In this document: one piece after another, positions 14,912-22,496 of the stretch
How positions within the stretch are numbered: position 1 is the stretch's first letter
Layout: each line of letters begins with the position of its first letter
DNA from: Listeria welshimeri serovar 6b str. SLCC5334
GTDB lineage: Bacteria; Bacillota; Bacilli; Lactobacillales; Listeriaceae
Reading direction: 5' to 3'
NCBI RefSeq assembly: GCF_000060285.1
Contig: NC_008555.1
Coordinates: forward strand, 1,240,001 to 1,304,000
DNA length: 64,000 nucleotides
The notes under the pieces: generated by a model
Told to the model about the DNA's origin: nothing
Database searches by the model: none
The model's input: only the letters and a program-made list of their open reading frames with translations
Translations under genes and position numbers: made by a program

Positions 14912-15172
14912 TTATTGAAATAAGTTTTTTATTTTATCCAAAATTCCACCAGTTAATTCATTCGCTGTATCTTGCAAGTTTTCTGTCAAACCGCTTGCTT
15001 TGTCTTGCAAATTTTCTGTTAAGTTGGTAGCTTCATTTTGTAGATTTTCTGTAACATTACTTGCTTGTTCACCAAGCTCGGATGCTTTGTTCGTTGCCTC
15101 ATCTGTCAATGTTCCTAGGTTTTCCAGGGGCAGGGACTCGGTCACTTTATTCTTCAAATCATCTAAATTCAT
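14912..15172 (-). CDS. Small LEA-like repeat protein
   Basis: An 86-residue hydrophilic protein made almost only of amphipathic helix. The core (about 38-72) repeats an 11-residue unit with the consensus LTENLQ(D/N)xAxx three times. The flanks carry looser copies. Eleven-residue repeats of this kind are seen in group-3 LEA and related stress proteins that coat membranes or protect proteins under water loss. That role is inferred from repeat form only. Gly-Gly breaks the helix at ~75 before an amphipathic end (ILDKIKNLF). GGAGG precedes the ATG. No Cys or Trp. Confidence 0.7.
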   Translation of the reverse strand: MNLDDLKNKVTESLPLENLGTLTDEATNKASELGEQASNVTENLQNEATNLTENLQDKASGLTENLQDTANELTGGILDKIKNLFQ

Positions 15173-15294
15173 CGTTTCCTCCTTATTTTGGGGGCTTACT
15201 CATCATTTTAAAGGAAGTGATAGTTAAGTACAAACAATTCGTTCCGTTATTTGTGAAAAAATATGGTATGATATTAGAAAGAAACGAGGTAAAC

Positions 15295-16707
15295 ATGAAT
15301 AATTTAAATTTAAGTGATGAAATAAAAAAAGCGATTACTGAACTGGGATATAATGAAGCTACACCTGTTCAAAAAGCGGTGATTCCCATTGCGTTAACAG
15401 GAGAAGATATTGTTGCGAAATCACAAACAGGTAGTGGAAAAACAGCTGCGTTTGCTATTCCTATCGCTGAACAAGTTGTGTGGGAAGAAAACAAACCACA
15501 AGCATTAATTATTGTTCCAACCAGAGAGCTTGCGATGCAGGTCAAAACGGAATGTACCAATATTGGTAGATTTAAACGAATTAAAGCAGCGGCAATTTAT
15601 GGCCAATCACCATTTGCCAAACAAAAATTAGAATTAAGTCAAAAAAATCATATTGTTGTAGGAACACCAGGACGTCTACTTGATCACATCGAAAAAGGAA
15701 CACTAAATGTGGATAAAGTAGCTCATTTAGTTTTAGATGAAGTAGATGAAATGTTAAGTATGGGCTTTATTGACCAAGTAGAAGATATACTAAGTCGTTT
15801 ACCGAAAAAACGTCAAAATCTATTTTTCTCTGCAACTATGCCAGAAGAAATGCAAGACTTGATTAAACGATATCAAGATAATCCTATGGTTATTGAAATG
15901 GCCTCTGAAAAAACAAACCCTATTTTCCATGTTGAAATGCAAACAGATACTAAAGAAAAAACCTTGAAAGATGTATTAATTACAGAAAATCCAGATAGTG
16001 CAATTATTTTTTGTAATACTAAAAATCAAGTAGATGAACTAAGTGAAATGCTTGATTTAAGAACAAGTAAAATTCATGGTGGTTTGAGACAAGAGGATCG
16101 TTTTCAAGCTATGGATGAATTCAAAAGTGGTAAATCTCGCTTTTTAATTGCGACAGATGTAGCTGGACGAGGGATTGATGTTGAAAATGTATCGTTAGTT
16201 ATAAACTATGATTTGCCAATTGAAAAAGAAAACTATGTGCACCGAATCGGTCGTACTGGTCGTGCCGGAAATAGTGGTAAGGCAATCAGTTTTGTTAAAA
16301 CACAGGAAAATCCATTGTTGCGTGACATTGAGGAAATGCTAAATATTTCCATTGAGAAAAAACGGAAACCAACTATTATCGAAGTAAGGGCAAGTGAAGA
16401 AGCTTTTCATAAAAAGCAACAAAAACGTCCAACAATTAAGAAAGCTCGTGGTGAAAAATTAAATAAAAATATTATGAAACTATATTTCAATGGCGGGAAG
16501 AAGAAGAAAATCCGTGCGGTAGATTTTGTCGGAACTATTTCCAAATTAGACGGAATTACAGCGGAAGATATTGGTATTATTGCTATTGAAGATCATGTTT
16601 CTTTTGTAGAAATCCTGAATGGAAAAGGACCAGCTGTACTCGAAATGATGCGTTCTCGTAAAGTAAAAGGTAGACGTCTTAAAGTAAATGAAGCCAGAAA
16701 ACGATAA
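15295..16707 (+). CDS. DEAD-box RNA helicase, DbpA/YxiN type
   Basis: A 470-residue ATP-dependent RNA helicase. Motifs in order: Q motif ([10 protein letters not shown]), Walker [23 protein letters not shown], motif II DEVD (not DEAD), SAT, then [11 protein letters not shown] and [10 protein letters not shown]. The last ~75 residues ([21 protein letters not shown]) form the DbpA RNA-binding domain that targets 23S rRNA hairpin 92, so a role in large-subunit assembly is likely. Start at 15295 is supported by ACGAGG five bases before it; the open frame extends upstream across the opposite gene and is not used. A winged-helix gene follows 23 bases later. Confidence 0.9.
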   Translation: MNNLNLSDEIKKAITELGYNEATPVQKAVIPIALTGEDIVAKSQTGSGKTAAFAIPIAEQVVWEENKPQALIIVPTRELAMQVKTECTNIGRFKRIKAAAIYGQSPFAKQKLELSQKNHIVVGTPGRLLDHIEKGTLNVDKVAHLVLDEVDEMLSMGFIDQVEDILSRLPKKRQNLFFSATMPEEMQDLIKRYQDNPMVIEMASEKTNPIFHVEMQTDTKEKTLKDVLITENPDSAIIFCNTKNQVDELSEMLDLRTSKIHGGLRQEDRFQAMDEFKSGKSRFLIATDVAGRGIDVENVSLVINYDLPIEKENYVHRIGRTGRAGNSGKAISFVKTQENPLLRDIEEMLNISIEKKRKPTIIEVRASEEAFHKKQQKRPTIKKARGEKLNKNIMKLYFNGGKKKKIRAVDFVGTISKLDGITAEDIGIIAIEDHVSFVEILNGKGPAVLEMMRSRKVKGRRLKVNEARKR

Positions 16708-16730
16708 TTAAAGAAAAGAAGGTCTCAATT

Positions 16731-16994
16731 ATGGAAAGACCCGATAATAAACTTATTCTTATGGTTTTAAATGTTGTGAAAAATCCAGTTTACAACATAG
16801 AATCACTAACCATCAATTTTTTGGAAAATGAAATTACTGGTAATTCTTCAAGAAATGAGCTGCTTTATTGCACTTATTGGCTGGAGTTTCACGGCTTTAT
16901 TAAGCGTGATAAAAATAATGATGAGAAAAAGTATTATAGCATTACTGAACAAGGTGATTTTTTACTCCAAAAAATTAACAATGAACTTTCTTAG
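16731..16994 (+). CDS. Small winged-helix protein
   Basis: An 87-residue protein with three helices and a beta wing (LEFHGFIKRDKNNDEKKYYSITEQGDFLLQKI), the PadR/MarR-like winged-helix form without extra domains. It begins 23 bases after the helicase stop with an AGAAGG ribosome site, so probably the same transcript. It may regulate this operon or act in RNA metabolism; no direct evidence. Confidence 0.75.
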   Translation: MERPDNKLILMVLNVVKNPVYNIESLTINFLENEITGNSSRNELLYCTYWLEFHGFIKRDKNNDEKKYYSITEQGDFLLQKINNELS

Positions 16995-17063
16995 TTTGTT
17001 CATACTTTTTTCACATTTATTCGGTATATTAAAAGTAACCTTTTTTCAATGAAATATCTCACC

Positions 17064-17105
17064 TGACAGCATCCGTCTCCCAACCAAACGCGGATGCTGT
17101 TATTT
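17064..17105 (+). terminator. Terminator of the helicase operon
   Basis: ACAGCATCCG and CGGATGCTGT arms of ten bases with a 13-base loop, followed by TATTTTTT. Confidence 0.85.
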
Positions 17106-17160
17106 TTTGTGTCTAAAATTATGCTATACTAAATAAAAAATGTTAAGGAATGGTAATTTT

Positions 17161-17637
17161 ATGTATCCATACACGCTTTGTTTTATACAAAGAACCGATG
17201 AAATATTATTATTAAACAGACAGAAATCACCATGGATGGGTAGCTGGAATGGTGTTGGCGGAAAGATTGAATCTGGTGAATCACTAATGGGCTCTATTAA
17301 ACGCGAAATTTTTGAAGAGACAGGGATATCTGAATCAGACTATGAAATTCGGGATATTGGTGAAATGAAATGGTTTGTGAACGATGAAAACTTAGGTGGA
17401 ATGCATTTGTTTTTTGCTAAACTACCTGATAATTATTTCTATCCGACTCCTCGTCGCACAGATGAAGGGATTTTGGATTTTAAAAAAAGAGCGTGGATTC
17501 TCAATCAAGAAAATACAGGGGTAGTAAACAATCTTCCTTATGTACTTAAGCATATTTCTGAGACTTCAGCTAGAATAGAATTTATCACAAAATATCATCA
17601 GAACACACTGCTACAAATAAGTCATCAATTTCTATAA
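17161..17637 (+). CDS. Nudix hydrolase, MutT-like
   Basis: A 158-residue Nudix hydrolase. The Nudix box is complete (GGKIESGES...REIFEETGI), preceded by LLLNRQKSPWMGSWNGVGG. This combination is typical of 8-oxo-dGTP diphosphatases that clean the nucleotide pool, though the substrate cannot be proved. ATG 17161 is used because AAGGA lies 10-11 bases before it; ATG 17140 has no ribosome site. Single gene between two hairpins. Confidence 0.85.
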   Translation: MYPYTLCFIQRTDEILLLNRQKSPWMGSWNGVGGKIESGESLMGSIKREIFEETGISESDYEIRDIGEMKWFVNDENLGGMHLFFAKLPDNYFYPTPRRTDEGILDFKKRAWILNQENTGVVNNLPYVLKHISETSARIEFITKYHQNTLLQISHQFL

Positions 17638-17641
17638 AAAA

Positions 17642-17674
17642 AAGAAGCATTGCGTTTATTTGCAATGCTTCCAG
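17642..17674 (-). terminator. Terminator of the MFS operon
   Basis: GAAGCATTGC and GCAATGCTTC arms; the T run (TTTTTTT) is on the minus strand, ending the MFS/small-protein transcript. It may also slow the converging Nudix transcript. Confidence 0.75.
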
Positions 17675-17678
17675 TTAA

Positions 17679-17924
17679 TCAAGATGTCGTAAAGTAATTT
17701 GCTTCCCAGCGACTAATTAAATTTTGAGCGTCAAGCGTGGACAACTTTTTATGTCCGATAATTTGTTTTTTAGCGATTTCTAAACTCTCAAAATGATCAA
17801 TTAAGCGTTGTGTTGGATTATTAATGTAGACATCATGAAGCTTTAGTATATGGTTTTCCTCTTTATCAAGACTCTCTATACCAACTATATAGCCTGCAGC
17901 TGTAATTAATAATATTTTATTCAT
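17679..17924 (-). CDS. Small unknown protein coupled to the MFS transporter
   Basis: An 81-residue protein with a hydrophobic start (ILLITAAGYIVGIESL), a beta-type middle and a helical end (LDAQNLISRWEANYF). It is probably soluble. No family recognised. Its ATG overlaps the end of the transporter gene by four bases, so it is translated with it and could support or regulate transport. Confidence 0.7.
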   Translation of the reverse strand: MNKILLITAAGYIVGIESLDKEENHILKLHDVYINNPTQRLIDHFESLEIAKKQIIGHKKLSTLDAQNLISRWEANYFTTS

Positions 17925-19126
17925 ATTTCTTCACTCCCTTTTAAGGCTTCTTGTGCGTTATGAGGTTCTTTTTTTCTAGATAAAAACATATAAATAAATA
18001 CACAGACAAAAGCGATAGCGCCAGCAATGATGTAGATTCCTTGGAATGAAAGAACATGATGAATTTCTCCCATAATATAAGGCCCAATACCCAAACCTAA
18101 ATCAAGTCCAATGAAATAAGTAGATAAGCCAATACCAATACGGTGGGGTTCGCAAACTTTTAGACATACTGCTTGACCATTTGACATAAATGTTCCATAA
18201 CCTAAGCCAATCAACCCGCCTGAAATAAGCAAAACAAGGCTGGAAGTTGCGGTACTTAAAACAACTAATCCAACTGCTAAAAAGAGATAGCTAGGATACA
18301 TCACATATTTTTCACCTTTTGCATCAAATAATTTCCCAGACATAGGGCGAGTAAAAGTAATAACTAGCGCATAAACAACAAAGAAAAAAGTTCCCGCACT
18401 AACTAAGTTGATTTCTCTTGCATAAGAAGCAAGAAATGTAAGTACGCTTGAATAAGAAATCCCCATCAAAAAAGCAATAAAAGTAATTGGAATAACTTTA
18501 TATTCGATAAAACTTTTAACAGTCCATGTTTGTAATGCTTTCCGATGTTCTGGTGTTAGAACAATATTTTTTACTGGTAAATAGAAACAAAGCAGTGCAG
18601 TTAACAAGACAATAACGGTGGAAAAAATGATAATCGTATAAAAACTTGTTTTGCTAAGTAAAATCATTCCAATAAAAGGCCCTATAGCAGCGGCAAGACT
18701 CGTGCTAAGTCCATAATAATTAATACCTTCTCCATTTCTAGAATTAGGAATATAAGCAGTTACAATTGCGTTTGTTGCCGTGGAGGTTGTTCCATATGCA
18801 AATCCATTCAAAAAGCGAATAACGAACATAATTGCAATCGTCGGCATGTAAAGATAAGCCATTGTTGTTAGTAAGAAAAATAAAATACCAAACCGTAATA
18901 CTCTTTTACGACCAAATAGTTCGAGTTTTTTCCCCATGTATAATCTTGCAAGAAGTGTTCCGATAATATAAATCCCGGAAGCAAAACCCGCTTCGCCAAG
19001 GGATGCGTTCAATTCTTCTTGTGCAATAACCGCAATGATTACCATCAGCAAATAATAAACGAGATAAACGACAAAGTTAATCAATGTAATTAAAACAAAA
19101 CCCTTATTAAATAATTTTTCTTTCAT
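17921..19126 (-). CDS. MFS transporter
   Basis: A 401-residue membrane protein with 12 hydrophobic segments. The loop between segments 2 and 3 reads GKKLELFGRKRVLRFG, the classic major facilitator motif A, and the central cytoplasmic loop lies at about 190-215. Such proteins are often drug/proton antiporters; substrate unknown. GAAGGG precedes the ATG. Divergent from a Crp/Fnr regulator across 202 bases that hold a 16-base palindrome, so control by that regulator is plausible. Confidence 0.85.
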   Translation of the reverse strand: MKEKLFNKGFVLITLINFVVYLVYYLLMVIIAVIAQEELNASLGEAGFASGIYIIGTLLARLYMGKKLELFGRKRVLRFGILFFLLTTMAYLYMPTIAIMFVIRFLNGFAYGTTSTATNAIVTAYIPNSRNGEGINYYGLSTSLAAAIGPFIGMILLSKTSFYTIIIFSTVIVLLTALLCFYLPVKNIVLTPEHRKALQTWTVKSFIEYKVIPITFIAFLMGISYSSVLTFLASYAREINLVSAGTFFFVVYALVITFTRPMSGKLFDAKGEKYVMYPSYLFLAVGLVVLSTATSSLVLLISGGLIGLGYGTFMSNGQAVCLKVCEPHRIGIGLSTYFIGLDLGLGIGPYIMGEIHHVLSFQGIYIIAGAIAFVCVFIYMFLSRKKEPHNAQEALKGSEEI

Positions 19127-19233
19127 GAATAAAATCCCTTCCTACGTGTTTATTGTTATTTATCTCAGCGACAAGGAGTATTATAGGGGATTTTTAAGAA
19201 GGTTACTTTTTAATTTGGTAATTATTTCTGATA

Positions 19234-19249
19234 TATACAAATTTGTATA
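19234..19249. promoter_or_regulatory. 16-base perfect palindrome, candidate operator
   Basis: TATACAAATTTGTATA lies in the middle of the divergent intergenic space between the MFS and Crp/Fnr genes. It does not match the FNR or PrfA consensus. Confidence 0.5.
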
Positions 19250-19328
19250 ACATATGTTGAAAAAATAGGGAATAGTATTTTGTATGATTAATATGCTGTA
19301 ACTGGAATGACTAAAGGAGGTTAAGAAC

Positions 19329-19988
19329 ATGAAACAAAATATTCTTAATAATTATGTAAGCACAAATGATTTTCCAGTTATTACAAGGGGAAAACGCAAA
19401 TATTTAACTTACGAGGGTTTGGAAGATTCTTATGTATACATACTTAAAAAAGGAATAATTAAAACGAGTATTATATCAAGAGATGGTAGAGAGTTTAACT
19501 TAAACTACATTAATAAAATGGATATCATCTCTCTGTTAAAAGATGAGTATTCTCAGTTCGCGAATGCGCCATTTAATATTCGAGTAGAATCTGACAAAGC
19601 AGAACTTTATCAAGTGGACCGGGTGAGATTTTGGAAAGATGTCAATAGGGATGTCGATTTGCAGATCTATGTGAAAGATTATTATCGAACTAGACTTCTC
19701 CAATCAATTAAAAAAATGCAACAAATGTTGATGAATGGTAAACTAGGAGCTATTTGTACGCAACTGTACGAACTCTATACACTTTTTGGGGTGGAAATCG
19801 AAAATGATCAGTTTTTGATTGATTTCCTCGTAAGTAATGAAGAAATTGGTCATTTTTGTGGCATTAATTCAGCAAGTAGTGTGAACCGGATTTTTCAACA
19901 ATTAAAAAAAGAAGGCGTCATCACCATGCAAAATCGTTATATTATCATTAAAAAATTAGATGTTATTCAAGAAAATGTGATTTTTTAA
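19329..19988 (+). CDS. Crp/Fnr-family transcription regulator
   Basis: A 219-residue regulator of the PrfA-like group common in Listeria. The N-terminal ~110 residues form a cyclic-nucleotide-type beta roll without cAMP-binding residues; a long dimer helix follows (about 115-145). The C-terminal HTH holds EEIGHFCGINSASSVNRIFQQLKKEGVI, with the recognition helix at SASSVNRIF. No Cys cluster for an Fe-S centre. A strong AAAGGAGG ribosome site precedes the ATG. Divergent from the MFS gene, whose control it may exert. Confidence 0.85.
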   Translation: MKQNILNNYVSTNDFPVITRGKRKYLTYEGLEDSYVYILKKGIIKTSIISRDGREFNLNYINKMDIISLLKDEYSQFANAPFNIRVESDKAELYQVDRVRFWKDVNRDVDLQIYVKDYYRTRLLQSIKKMQQMLMNGKLGAICTQLYELYTLFGVEIENDQFLIDFLVSNEEIGHFCGINSASSVNRIFQQLKKEGVITMQNRYIIIKKLDVIQENVIF

Positions 19989-19992
19989 AACT

Positions 19993-20033
19993 AAAAAAGC
20001 ACTGCAAAATCAAATTGCAGTGCCTTTTTATTC
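19993..20033. terminator. Bidirectional terminator after the Crp/Fnr gene
   Basis: AAAAGCACTGCAA and TTGCAGTGCcTTTT arms with a seven-base loop; T runs on both sides. Confidence 0.8.
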
Positions 20034-20222
20034 TCTTTTTTTAAATGAATACCGAACTCTAAGTGTGATGAGCCCAATGATGATCAATAAGCTACCAACC
20101 ATCAAATTCTCTAAGTCGCTAAAATCCCAAAAAATAGAAATTCCGATATTAGATAGTCCTAAAAAAACAAAAACCAAGCCAACAACGAGCAAAACCATAT
20201 ATGCCGGTTTAGAAATTTTCAT
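20028..20222 (-). CDS. Small two-helix membrane protein
   Basis: A 64-residue protein with two hydrophobic segments (about 6-28 and 38-55) and a basic end (RVRYSFKKRE), so both ends are probably inside. No family recognised. GAGGCG precedes the ATG. It lies downstream of the YitT gene on the same strand, 65 bases away. Confidence 0.65.
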   Translation of the reverse strand: MKISKPAYMVLLVVGLVFVFLGLSNIGISIFWDFSDLENLMVGSLLIIIGLITLRVRYSFKKRE

Positions 20223-20287
20223 AAGGACGCCTCACTTACTTTAAATATATTTCCCCATCATTGTAACACAAGTGTAGAAAAACCACA

Positions 20288-21133
20288 TTACTCACTTGTA
20301 ATTTGTTTAGTAAATCCTTCGCCAATAACACTTTGGACATCATTTATAATAAAGAATGCTTTTTCATCATATTTATTTACGATTTTTGTGAGCGGTAAAA
20401 GTTGATCCCGACTAATCACAATATAAAGGATTTTTTTATCTTGACGCATATAAAATCCTTGCCCGTTAAAAAGTGTAATTCCTCGTTCCAAATGCTCATC
20501 AATTTCTGTCGCAATTTCTTCATAGTAATCAGAAATAATCGTAACAGATTTTTTAGGATTGTAACCTTCCAGAATGAAATCAAGAACTTTAGTAGAAATA
20601 TAAAGCGAAACTACTGTAAATAACATATTCTCAAATCCAATGACAAAAACAGAGGGAATAACAACAATCAAATCAAAAAACAAGAGCGCATAACTCGTAT
20701 TCCAACCAAGGTATTTATTAGCAATTTTCGCTAAAATAGCACTTCCCGCAGTGGTTCCTCCACCATTCATAATTAATCCCATCCCAATTCCCATCATTAG
20801 CCCAGCAAAAATGGCTGCCACAATGGTTTGATTCGCAACAAAAGCGAACGGTTCAGAAAAATGTAGGAATAGGGAAGTAAAACTAATCGCAACAATCGTC
20901 CAAACAATAGTCATCCGGTCAAGAAATTTGTACCCAATAATAAGCAATATACCATTAAAAATAAGCGTTGTTATAGCCGGCGTCCAGCCAAGTAAGTAGT
21001 ATAACATCATTGTTAATCCAGTAACGCCACCTTCTCCAAGATTATTGGGGATGGCAAATACGTTAACAGCAAGCGAAAAAATAAGGGCCCCCACAACAAT
21101 TTTAGCAATATTCCAACCAGTTTTATTTTTCAT
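20288..21133 (-). CDS. YitT/DUF2179-family membrane protein
   Basis: A 281-residue protein with five or six membrane segments in the first ~200 residues, including the family signatures NNLGEGGVTGLTMMLYY and NGGGTTAGSAILAKI. A cytoplasmic C-terminal DUF2179 domain (about 205-281) follows, of a type thought to bind small ligands. Transported substrate not established. Start 21133 is used because GGAAAGGAG lies eight bases before it; earlier in-frame starts sit on top of that site. The leader contains a strong terminator hairpin directly before the ribosome site. Confidence 0.85.
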   Translation of the reverse strand: MKNKTGWNIAKIVVGALIFSLAVNVFAIPNNLGEGGVTGLTMMLYYLLGWTPAITTLIFNGILLIIGYKFLDRMTIVWTIVAISFTSLFLHFSEPFAFVANQTIVAAIFAGLMMGIGMGLIMNGGGTTAGSAILAKIANKYLGWNTSYALLFFDLIVVIPSVFVIGFENMLFTVVSLYISTKVLDFILEGYNPKKSVTIISDYYEEIATEIDEHLERGITLFNGQGFYMRQDKKILYIVISRDQLLPLTKIVNKYDEKAFFIINDVQSVIGEGFTKQITSE

Positions 21134-21154
21134 ATCCATTTCTCCTTTCCACAC

Positions 21155-21197
21155 AAAAAAAGACCCAAGAACACCATAAAAAAGGCACTCTGGAGTC
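21155..21197 (-). terminator. Leader terminator (attenuator candidate) before yitT
   Basis: On the minus strand, 13 of 14 base pairs (some G-U) form between GACTCCAGAGTGCC and GGTGTTCTTGGGTC around an eight-base loop, followed by seven T. The T run ends only about five bases before the yitT ribosome site. Its position, with a promoter ~110 bases upstream, suggests control by premature termination. Confidence 0.6.
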
Positions 21198-21281
21198 TTT
21201 TTATAAAAAAAGCATTAACTGACATTACTGTCATTAATTGTCTCACCATAAAAAATTGCTATTTATTTCAACACAATTTAC

Positions 21282-21310
21282 AATATAACATAAAAAATAA
21301 CCTGCTTCAA
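21282..21310 (-). promoter_or_regulatory. Promoter of yitT
   Basis: On the minus strand TTGAAG (plus 21305-21310), 17 bases, TATATT (plus 21282-21287). The transcript should start near 21275, giving a leader of ~140 bases. Confidence 0.65.
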
Positions 21311-21329
21311 GCACTTTTAAGTAAAAAAA

Positions 21330-21437
21330 TTAACCAAAGATGGCTAAAAATGGCATTAAATTAAGTAAAAATAAACCTACTAAAACACTAATAACAATTT
21401 TGATAACAAGTGGCTTTTCACTCTCTGTTTTTTTCAT
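21330..21437 (-). CDS. 35-residue membrane peptide
   Basis: An open frame of 36 codons with an excellent AAGGAGGG ribosome site. The peptide has a charged start (MKKTESEKP) and one hydrophobic helix (about 10-34) ending in AIFG, so a single-pass membrane peptide. It lies 24 bases after a second small membrane-protein gene, forming a two-gene unit between yitT and treR. No family recognised. Confidence 0.6.
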   Translation of the reverse strand: MKKTESEKPLVIKIVISVLVGLFLLNLMPFLAIFG

Positions 21438-21461
21438 TTTGTTTCCCTCCTTCATTTGTGC

Positions 21462-21599
21462 TTACTTAGCCCAATGTACAAATTCATTTTTTAATGGCAT
21501 ATAAGTGGCTGTTTTTTTCTTATAAATCTGATAAGCAAATAAAAATCCAAGAAATGCTGGAACAATAATTGCGATAATAGTTAAAATAACTTTAGTCAT
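21462..21599 (-). CDS. 45-residue membrane peptide
   Basis: An open frame of 46 codons with a strong AGAGGAGG ribosome site eight bases before ATG. One membrane helix (about 3-24, VILTIIAIIVPAFLGFLFAY) is followed by a basic YKKK stretch, so the C-terminal ~20 residues face the cytoplasm. First gene of the small pair. A TG-T-TACACT extended -10 may lie at about 21645-21655 on the minus strand. Confidence 0.6.
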   Translation of the reverse strand: MTKVILTIIAIIVPAFLGFLFAYQIYKKKTATYMPLKNEFVHWAK

Positions 21600-21748
21600 A
21601 GAAAATACCTCCTCTTAAATCAAAACCCATGAACTGAACTTACTACTAATAGTGTAACAAATTTTACAAGATTTTGGTAATAAAGTGAGTTAATAATTTC
21701 GGTTACAATTACGTGTAAATGTGCTACAATAACGGTGGGTGAGTAAAT

Positions 21749-22462
21749 TTGAATAAGAAAAATAAATTTTTTGACATATATTTAGAATTAGAGCAAGATA
21801 TTACATCAGGCGTTTATCCAGCAGGCACACTACTTCCAAGTGAAAATGTCCTGGCCAAGCGTTTTTCGGTATCCCGTGAAACCATTAGAAAAGCACTTGT
21901 CTTGTTACTTGAGAATGGCTGTATTCAAAAACTCCAAGGAAAAGGTTCTATTGTCATTGATCGTGAACGTTATTCGTTTCCTGTTTCAGGTTTGACGAGT
22001 TTTAAAGAGTTGCAAAAATCGGAACATATGAATGCTACAACAAAAGTTATTAGAAATGAACAAACTATATTACCAAATCGGATTGCTGATTTCGCTGGTC
22101 TGCCACATGGTTCGAGCTGTTTAGCAATTCTTAGAGTGCGTTATTTAGAAGGCGAGGCTACAATTTTAGATTATGATTATTTACTCGACAAGACAGAGCC
22201 AATTGCAAATGAGGTTTTAGAGGACTCTCTATATCAATACTTAGAAAATGAAAAGAATTATGAAATTAGCTATGCTCAAAAAGAAATAACGGTTGAGCCG
22301 CTGAACGCAGAAGATAAAAAATACTTAGCACTACACGGAGATACACATGTTGTGGTTGTAAAAAGTACCGTATTCTTAAAAGATACAACACTTTTTCAAT
22401 ACACAGAATCGCGACATCGTCTTGATAAATTCCGCTTTATTGATTTTGCTAGAAGACGCTAA
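21749..22462 (+). CDS. treR: Trehalose operon repressor
   Basis: A 237-residue GntR/HutC regulator. The N-terminal winged helix (about 5-70: LPSENVLAKRFSVSRETIRKALVLLLENG) is followed by a UbiC-like effector domain (about 90-237) that in TreR binds trehalose-6-phosphate. TTG start after GGTGGGTGAG. It faces the treA-treP operon, sharing a bidirectional terminator with treA. The 18-base palindrome upstream of treP is its likely operator. Confidence 0.9.
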   Translation: MNKKNKFFDIYLELEQDITSGVYPAGTLLPSENVLAKRFSVSRETIRKALVLLLENGCIQKLQGKGSIVIDRERYSFPVSGLTSFKELQKSEHMNATTKVIRNEQTILPNRIADFAGLPHGSSCLAILRVRYLEGEATILDYDYLLDKTEPIANEVLEDSLYQYLENEKNYEISYAQKEITVEPLNAEDKKYLALHGDTHVVVVKSTVFLKDTTLFQYTESRHRLDKFRFIDFARRR

Positions 22463-22496
22463 AAAGCCCGAGATACAAATCTCGAGCTTTTTTTTA
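22461..22496. terminator. Bidirectional terminator between treR and treA
   Basis: GCCCGAGAT / ATCTCGAGC arms flanked by A and T runs, serving both convergent genes. Confidence 0.85.

Noticed and set aside
15061-15294. Longer start of the DbpA-like helicase
   Set aside because: The upstream extension lies antisense to the LEA-like gene and has no ribosome site; the start at 15295 does.
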